Shown here: positions 59,024-64,000 of the stretch, in pieces | Numbering within the stretch: position 1 is the stretch's first letter | Layout: every line of letters begins with the position of its first letter | Assembly (NCBI RefSeq): GCF_900107925.1 | Contig: NZ_FNUJ01000010.1 | Span: forward strand, 1-64,000 | DNA from: Amycolatopsis pretoriensis | Lineage (GTDB): Bacteria > Actinomycetota > Actinomycetes > Mycobacteriales > Pseudonocardiaceae | Length of the DNA stretch: 64,000 nucleotides | Direction of reading: 5' to 3' | Notes under the pieces: model-generated | The model's input: only the letters and a program-made list of their open reading frames with translations | What the model was told of the DNA's origin: nothing | Databases searched by the model: none | Made by a program: the position numbers and the translations under genes

Positions 59024-60388
59024 TCAGAATTGCCCACACCGGAACTTCTTCGGGCCGTCCGGGTACACCGCGGCCCGGACCTTGTCGAGGTTCGCCAGCA
59101 GCGCCGTCAGGTTGGCGGGGTCGTCGCGATAGCGGTGGGGGTCGCTGAGGTAGCTGAGCATGGCCTGGTTGAACGCCTGGCTCAGGCCGGACGGCATCAG
59201 GTCGGAGGCGTCGAAGCACAGGGTTTTCGGCTCGGTGAGGATGCGGGCGACCTTCCGGCGCACGGGGTCGTCCGGATAGCCCTCCGGCCGGACGGCGCGA
59301 TCCGGTGAGAACGCGGCGGCGTTGCGGATGGCGGGCCAGATCGCCTGCCCGGCGTCGGACGCGAGGAACCGCATGAGCTTGTCCGCCGCGTCGCTTCGCT
59401 TGAACATAGCGGCGAAGTCGCCGGCCACCTCGTAGGTCGTGGGCTGCTTGCCGTCCGCGGTCGGGAACGGGAAGAAGTCGTAGTCGGTCCCCGGCCGGAG
59501 CGAGCCCCCGGAGTTGTCGATGTAGGAGGTGTGGTGCAGGTAGCAGCCGGGTTTTCCCGGTGTGAACAGCGGTTTCCCGGCGTCGGCGAAGTTGGTCAGC
59601 AGTGCGTTCTCGGTGCCGCCGGTGATGTTGCCGTCGCGGGACACGAGGTCGCCCCACGTGGACAGGGCGCGGGCGAGGTCGGGGGAATCCTGCCAGGACA
59701 GGTCGCCGTTCGCCCACTTTTCGTAGCCGGTGGTGCTGGCCTGGTGCAGCAGGAGGTCTTCGACCCAGTCGGTGCCGGGCCAGCCGGACACCGGGGTCGA
59801 CTCGAGGCCCATGCACCACGGTGTGGCGCCCTTCGCGGCGATTACGGCGGTCAGGTCCTCGAGCCCGGCCCAGGTGGTGGGCGGCTGCCAGGCCTGGCCG
59901 AGCAGCTGCCGAATCGCCGCGGGGTTGTACCAGATCGTGCTCTTGAGGCTCACGACGACAGGGAGCGCGTAGCGGTGCGCTGGGCTGCCGGGTGGCTGGA
60001 TCCCCTCCTCGATCGACTGCCAGAGCGGGCCGAACCGGCCGGCGTCGCCGAGTGTCTCGTCGAGGGGCTGCAGGGCGTCCTGCGCCGCGAACGTCTCCAG
60101 CTGCCCGCCGCTGGGCAGGATGGCGATGTTCGGCTGCGTCCCGGTCTCCAGGTCCTTCCGCAGTTCCTGGTCCAGCGCCCGGGTCGCCTGCCGGAACTCC
60201 ACCTTGACCCCGGTCTGCCGGGTGAACTCGGCGAGCACGTGGTTTTCGAACGCGTCCCGCTCGGCACCGGACCAACTGGACAGCACGACGACGGTTTCGC
60301 CGGGCGGCGAGCACGCCGTGGTGCCGGCCGCGACCAGCGCTACGGCCGTCAACCCGGACAGCAGGCGGTGAACTCCGTGACGGATCAT
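59024..60388 (-). CDS. Solute-binding lipoprotein of the PknG operon
   Basis: 454 residues; start at ATG 60388 overlapping the upstream stop (ATGA). Lipobox ending VAAGTTACSPP. Family 1 binding fold: TVVVLSSWSGAERDAFENHV, VKVEFRQATRALDQELRKDL, NIAILPSGGQLETFAAQDAL, PVVVSLKSTIWYNPAAI, GDFAAMFKRSDAADKLMRFL. It looks like a carbohydrate-type binding protein, but no ABC permease or ATPase is nearby. Last gene of an operon whose other products are a PknG-like kinase, a VWA protein and a GlnX-like sensor, so it probably acts as an extracellular ligand sensor, the role GlnH plays in mycobacteria. Confidence 0.85.
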   Translation of the reverse strand: MIRHGVHRLLSGLTAVALVAAGTTACSPPGETVVVLSSWSGAERDAFENHVLAEFTRQTGVKVEFRQATRALDQELRKDLETGTQPNIAILPSGGQLETFAAQDALQPLDETLGDAGRFGPLWQSIEEGIQPPGSPAHRYALPVVVSLKSTIWYNPAAIRQLLGQAWQPPTTWAGLEDLTAVIAAKGATPWCMGLESTPVSGWPGTDWVEDLLLHQASTTGYEKWANGDLSWQDSPDLARALSTWGDLVSRDGNITGGTENALLTNFADAGKPLFTPGKPGCYLHHTSYIDNSGGSLRPGTDYDFFPFPTADGKQPTTYEVAGDFAAMFKRSDAADKLMRFLASDAGQAIWPAIRNAAAFSPDRAVRPEGYPDDPVRRKVARILTEPKTLCFDASDLMPSGLSQAFNQAMLSYLSDPHRYRDDPANLTALLANLDKVRAAVYPDGPKKFRCGQF

Positions 60389-61473
60389 CGTGACCGGTAC
60401 CTGTATTCCTGGATTCGTGGTTGCAGCCCGAGGTACACGAACAGGGCGATGCCCAAGCCCGCCACCGGGATGGCGAACTCGAGGCCGTTGCTGTCGTCCG
60501 CCGCGCCGGCCAGCGTGCTCGCGACGGCGGCGTGGGCGACCTGATCCGGCTGGGACGCAGCCATCTTCACCCGGCCACAGGTCGTGCCGTCGGCGGTGCA
60601 CTGCTGGTTCAGCCGGGCGGCCACCGCGCCGTCGGCGGGATCGGTGCCGAATTGCGGCGTGCGGTCTCGCACGAGCTGCTCAACCGAGGAGCGCGCGTCC
60701 TCGAGCTGGGCCTTGGACGTCTCCGCGGTGGCCGCCGCGTACGCGGTGACCCCGATCAGCACGACCGCGGCCGCCGAGAGCCACCAGTTGACCGTCCGGC
60801 GGAACCGCTTGGCGAGGAATACCAGCGTGCCCGTCAGCAGACCCAGCAGTGCGAGCGCGAGCAGCAGCCAGATCACGAGCGCCCAGGCGGACATCCAGAA
60901 CGAGGACGCCTGGTCCGCGAGTGCCTGCCGCTCCAGTTCGCCCAGCTTGCCCAGCTCGGCCAGCACGCCGGTGTGCATGAGACGAGAGGCGTAGACCATC
61001 TCGACCGTGCCCAGCCGGACCGAGCCCGCGACGTAGTCGGCGTGGGCCTGTTCGATCAGCTGCCGGTATTCGGTGAGCCGGTTTTCGATCAGCAGCAGCT
61101 GCTGGCTGACCGGCTCGCCGGCCTGGCCGGTCTCGGCGATCTGCTCGAGGTTCTGCCCGGCGAGGCCGGCTTTCGCCTGGTAGTCGCTGCCCGGCCCGGT
61201 GATCAGCGCCTGGCCGGCGCCGAAGCTGTGCACGGCGGCGCTGTCGGCCTCGGCCAAAGCTTCCGAGGCGGCCGACACGGCCATCATCGCGGGGATGGTG
61301 TGTTCGGTCGCGGCCCCGACGGTGGTCTTCACACCAACGAAGGCCCCGAAGGACGTGACCACCGCGACCGCGGTCAGCGCGAACAGCGCGCCCCGCAGCC
61401 GCCGCAGGGTGCTCGCGGTGGTGCTGGTGCGGGTCCGGTGCGACGCCGGGTGCGGCGTCCTGACGACCGTCAC
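60385..61473 (-). CDS. GlnX-like four-helix membrane sensor
   Basis: 362 residues from a GTG overlapping the VWA stop (GTGA). Four membrane helices: GALFALTAVAVVTSFGAFVG (about 30-50), WALVIWLLLALALLGLLTGT (200-225), WWLSAAAVVLIGVTAYAAA (240-258) and FAIPVAGLGIALFVYLGL near the C-terminus. Two extracytoplasmic parts: a ~150-residue helical bundle after helix 1, and a smaller one after helix 3 with a cysteine pair (CTADGTTC). The arrangement matches mycobacterial GlnX, which relays binding of amino acids by GlnH to PknG. Sits between the VWA and binding-protein genes of this operon. Confidence 0.75.
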   Translation of the reverse strand: MTVVRTPHPASHRTRTSTTASTLRRLRGALFALTAVAVVTSFGAFVGVKTTVGAATEHTIPAMMAVSAASEALAEADSAAVHSFGAGQALITGPGSDYQAKAGLAGQNLEQIAETGQAGEPVSQQLLLIENRLTEYRQLIEQAHADYVAGSVRLGTVEMVYASRLMHTGVLAELGKLGELERQALADQASSFWMSAWALVIWLLLALALLGLLTGTLVFLAKRFRRTVNWWLSAAAVVLIGVTAYAAATAETSKAQLEDARSSVEQLVRDRTPQFGTDPADGAVAARLNQQCTADGTTCGRVKMAASQPDQVAHAAVASTLAGAADDSNGLEFAIPVAGLGIALFVYLGLQPRIQEYRYRSR

Positions 61474-62891
61474 GGCGACTGCTCCGTGCCGAAGGGGTGG
61501 CCGCACTGCTCGCACACGCTCGGGTCCGGATCGTTCGTCCACCCGCAGTCCGGGCACGTCACCGGCTCGCCCGCGGCCACCGCCGGCCCCCGGCCGCCGC
61601 CGTCGTGGGTGGAGTGGGTCGAGATGACCTCGAGGCCCTTGATGTCTTCGATCCGGACCGGGGACTTGAGCCTGACCCGGCCGGCCGGGTCGCCCGGAAC
61701 GTCCACCACCCGGCGCAGCGCGTCCAGGATCTCGCCGTTGCCGAGTTCCGTGGCGAGCCGGACGGCCGTGCTGAACCGCTCCTCGGCGGTTGCCCGGTCC
61801 TCGCGCCTGGCCGCCGCGCAGCCGGCGTCGATGGCGTCGGTGAGCCGCTGCTGGCTGATGCCGCGGGTGATCTCCTCGGGCAGCCGGGTCCGCGGCGACG
61901 GCTCGTCCGTCCAGTTCGCCAGCACGATCGCCGGGGCGACGGGGTCGGTGGCGGCGGGGCCGCGAACGTCCAGTTCAATCCGCGCCACGGCGACGTCCCG
62001 GTGGAGCGGCTTGCCGTCGGGGTCGATCGCGAGCCCCACCTGATAGTCGCGGGTGCCGTTCGCCCACGAGCCCGTCGGCAGCCGGGTGACCAGCTCGTCT
62101 TCGGCCACGACCTGGTCGGTGACGTCGAGGAGGCTCGGGAACAGCTGCTTGATGTACCGCAGCCGGGTGCCGCCGAACAACCGCAGCCGCAGGTCGACGT
62201 CGGGCACGACCTTGCGCATGGCTTCGCGCATCAGCGCGCTGAAGTCGTCCTTCATCCCGGTGAACTCGGCCACCCCGCGCGCCTGTCCGTTGAGGACGGA
62301 CACGATCCGCTTGAGCTCCTGCGGCTCCCACGCGTCGCCGATGCCCCGGACGTCACAACCGAAGTGCCCGCGGACCCGGTCGAGGACCTCGGTGAGCTGC
62401 TCTGGTGTCTCGTGCTCGTTGCGGCCGTCGGTGAACAGCATGGCGTGGCGGACCGCGTCGGGGTGGGCCGTCAGCAGCCGGTCGGCCAGGGTGAGCCAGC
62501 TGCCGATCGCGGTGCCGCCGTCGGGCGTCAGCCCGTCGACGACCTCGCGCGCCGCCGCCCGGGTCGCGGGAGACGCCGGGACCAACCCGCCATCGGGCGG
62601 GTAGACGAGCGTGGCGTACTCGCGCCCGGCGATGATCCCGAACAGCACGCCGTCCCGCAGGACGTCGATGGCCGCGCGGGTCGCCTTCCGCGCCGCGAAG
62701 ATCTTCGCCCGGGGCCGGTCCATCGACAGCGAGCAGTCCACGATGACAACCTCGGCCGCGCGCGTCCGGTCGCCGGCACCGTCGCCGAGCCCGGCCGCCG
62801 TCACGGTGATCACGGCGTCGACCGTGCGGGAGCCGCGGGCGAGGTCCTTGGTGTGGCTCACCTCGAGGGTGAAGCCGTTGTGGTCGGTCAT
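61470..62891 (-). CDS. VWA-domain protein with C-terminal zinc ribbon (PknG operon)
   Basis: 473 residues, cytoplasmic. VWA domain with intact MIDAS: VVIVDCSLSMDRPRAKIFAA, DGGTAIGSWLTLADRLL, HAMLFTDGRNEHETP (residues ~45-210). A beta-rich region (LRLRLFGGTRLRYIKQLFPS, VAVARIELDVRG) and a helical segment follow; the C-terminus is a zinc ribbon CPDC-x9-CEQC (VTCPDCGWTNDPDPSVCEQC). Between the PknG-like and GlnX-like genes, 10 bases after the kinase stop. No mycobacterial PknG operon has this component as far as I recall; an adaptor or chaperone-like role linking sensor and kinase is inferred. Confidence 0.85.
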   Translation of the reverse strand: MTDHNGFTLEVSHTKDLARGSRTVDAVITVTAAGLGDGAGDRTRAAEVVIVDCSLSMDRPRAKIFAARKATRAAIDVLRDGVLFGIIAGREYATLVYPPDGGLVPASPATRAAAREVVDGLTPDGGTAIGSWLTLADRLLTAHPDAVRHAMLFTDGRNEHETPEQLTEVLDRVRGHFGCDVRGIGDAWEPQELKRIVSVLNGQARGVAEFTGMKDDFSALMREAMRKVVPDVDLRLRLFGGTRLRYIKQLFPSLLDVTDQVVAEDELVTRLPTGSWANGTRDYQVGLAIDPDGKPLHRDVAVARIELDVRGPAATDPVAPAIVLANWTDEPSPRTRLPEEITRGISQQRLTDAIDAGCAAARREDRATAEERFSTAVRLATELGNGEILDALRRVVDVPGDPAGRVRLKSPVRIEDIKGLEVISTHSTHDGGGRGPAVAAGEPVTCPDCGWTNDPDPSVCEQCGHPFGTEQSP

Positions 62892-62901
62892 CGTCTGCAG
62901 G

Positions 62902-64000
62902 TCACCACCAGGTTCTCGGGCGGACGGTGTTGGCGAGGTCGACCAGCGTGCCGGCCTGGTCGTCGTCGCCGGCCTGCTCGGCCAGCTCGGTGAACGAGCG
63001 TTCCAGCCGCCGCCGCACGCTCTTCTCGGTGACCGGGGCGCCGAGGACGTCTCCGCCGGGCAAGGTCGGCGAGCCGTCGCGGTACAGGTGCAACGCGGCC
63101 TGCTGGACCTCGGTGCGGAGCCGGGTGTGGGCCGGGCCGAAGCCGGCCGATTCGGTCAACCGGGTGACGGCCTGGTCCACGCCGCGCGGGTCCGGCCCGG
63201 GGTCGGTGCCGAGCCGCCCGGCACACACGCGGATGGCGGCGATCCGCGCCGCGTCGTAGTGCTTCGACATGGCAGTCACATCGTCCAGCGGTTTCACCGC
63301 ACCGTTCCGGTCGGACCCGGCCAGCGCGATGCGCGCGAGCCCGAACGCGGCACTGACCTCGGCCGGGTCGGTGCGCCACACCACGTCGTAGTGCTCGGCG
63401 GCCTCGTCGTAGTGCTTGCGGGCCAGGGCGTGGTGCCCGGCGGCCTCTTCCCGGCTGCCGAGGAACTGCGCGCAGCAGCCCAGCGCGAGCCTGGGCACCA
63501 GTTCTCCCGGCAGGATCCGCCGTACTTCGGTGAACGCGGCCGCGGCGCCTTCGATCTCCTTGCGGTGCAACGCCAGCAGGCCCGCGTGCCAATGGGTGCG
63601 CCAGTCGTCGCCGAGCCGGCCGCCCGCCTCGCGGAGCGCCGCCTCGGCCTCGGTGTGCCGCCCCTGCGCCAGGTGCACGCGGCACCGCGCGAACTCGATC
63701 TCCGCCGTGGGCCTGCCGAACTTCGCCAGTTCGTCGAGCAGCCGGTCCGGGTCGCCGGTGGTGACCGTGGCGAGGAGACCCGCGGCCGGGTCGTCGGGAT
63801 CGACGAGCAGGTCCGGCAGTGTCCTCGCCACCGTGTCCGGCTGGGGCATGCCGGGGTCGAGCGGATCCGGAACCAGCACGTCCTCGCCGGCCGGCTCGGC
63901 CGTCCACCGCCGCAGCGGCAGTGGCGTACCGAGGCCGTCGTCGATCAGGTCGGGCGCGGTCGCGAACCTGGCGGAGGGCTTGGGAGGCAGCTTTGTGCCG
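62902..64000 (-). CDS. pknG: PknG-like serine/threonine kinase, C-terminal TPR part (5' end outside window)
   Basis: Open to the right edge on the minus strand; 366 codons visible. The segment is the PknG TPR domain: LVDPDDPAAGLLATVTTGDP, DDWRTHWHAGLLALHRKEIE, GAAAAFTEVRRILPGELVPR, VWRTDPAEVSAAFGLARIAL and the C-terminus LVDLANTVRPRTWW align in order with the end of M. tuberculosis PknG (e.g. VDMANKVRP at its C-terminus). Before the TPRs, residues visible at the edge (KLPPKPSARFATAPDLIDDG) would be the kinase-TPR linker. The rubredoxin and kinase domains must lie right of 64000. In actinobacteria PknG controls GarA/OdhI and glutamate metabolism in response to nutrient signals. Confidence 0.9.
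   Translation of the reverse strand, partial: GTKLPPKPSARFATAPDLIDDGLGTPLPLRRWTAEPAGEDVLVPDPLDPGMPQPDTVARTLPDLLVDPDDPAAGLLATVTTGDPDRLLDELAKFGRPTAEIEFARCRVHLAQGRHTEAEAALREAGGRLGDDWRTHWHAGLLALHRKEIEGAAAAFTEVRRILPGELVPRLALGCCAQFLGSREEAAGHHALARKHYDEAAEHYDVVWRTDPAEVSAAFGLARIALAGSDRNGAVKPLDDVTAMSKHYDAARIAAIRVCAGRLGTDPGPDPRGVDQAVTRLTESAGFGPAHTRLRTEVQQAALHLYRDGSPTLPGGDVLGAPVTEKSVRRRLERSFTELAEQAGDDDQAGTLVDLANTVRPRTWW

Overview
The window is high-GC actinobacterial DNA. The gene content (an iniBAC-like locus, a PknG operon, a family 2B encapsulin, many secreted carbohydrate-active enzymes, several leaderless-type promoters) and a long palindromic repeat at 2021-2077 of a kind I associate with Amycolatopsis point to Pseudonocardiaceae, most likely Amycolatopsis. 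The genus is inferred and was not tested. Functional calls rest on motifs and remembered family signatures; no database search was run.

Layout. 1-1994: the 3' part of a family 2B encapsulin shell gene, translationally coupled to a polyprenyl diphosphate synthase. 2096-3220: CapA-like lipoprotein. 3537-9008: AraFGH-like sugar importer, a FadR-type regulator and a secreted GH105 hydrolase behind a LacI-type operator. 9012-14767: DinB, winged-helix regulator and membrane protein behind twin dyad operators, an ABC-2 exporter, and a secreted alpha/beta hydrolase. 14932-19644: amino-acid ABC importer running into an aminotransferase fused to a YheO-type PAS-HTH regulator. 19741-24552: MocA oxidoreductase, GH8 enzyme, PPOX protein, TetR and acyl-CoA synthetase. 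24690-32587: an ini-like locus (IniC-, IniA- and IniB-like genes leftward; Hsp70-like and IniR-like genes rightward). 32715-38805: secreted beta-helix/FN3 protein, a YedY-like molybdoenzyme with a flavin reductase, pentapeptide protein, ornithine-cyclodeaminase relative and small membrane protein. 39116-44357: an LmeA-like gene convergent with a four-gene TelA/VWA operon whose last gene is frameshifted. 44440-50526: HdeD-like protein, RNase Z, a histidine kinase with cyclic-nucleotide domain, a response regulator fused to a thioredoxin-reductase-like flavoprotein, and a carboxylesterase. 50688-52865: secreted ricin-lectin/beta-helix protein.

53140-58940 is a probable integrated island at tRNA-Ala(GGC). 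It has an intact tyrosine integrase, a second decayed integrase, visibly AT-richer DNA and a divergent pair: an aminoglycoside-phosphotransferase-like kinase and an S-4TM family putative pore-forming effector. This pair is the best candidate for an undescribed (defence-type) system in the window.

59024-64000 is a leftward operon: the C-terminal TPR part of a PknG-like kinase (cut by the window edge), a VWA protein with a zinc ribbon, a GlnX-like four-helix membrane sensor and an orphan solute-binding lipoprotein. It looks like a rewired version of the mycobacterial GlnH-GlnX-PknG nutrient-sensing cascade.
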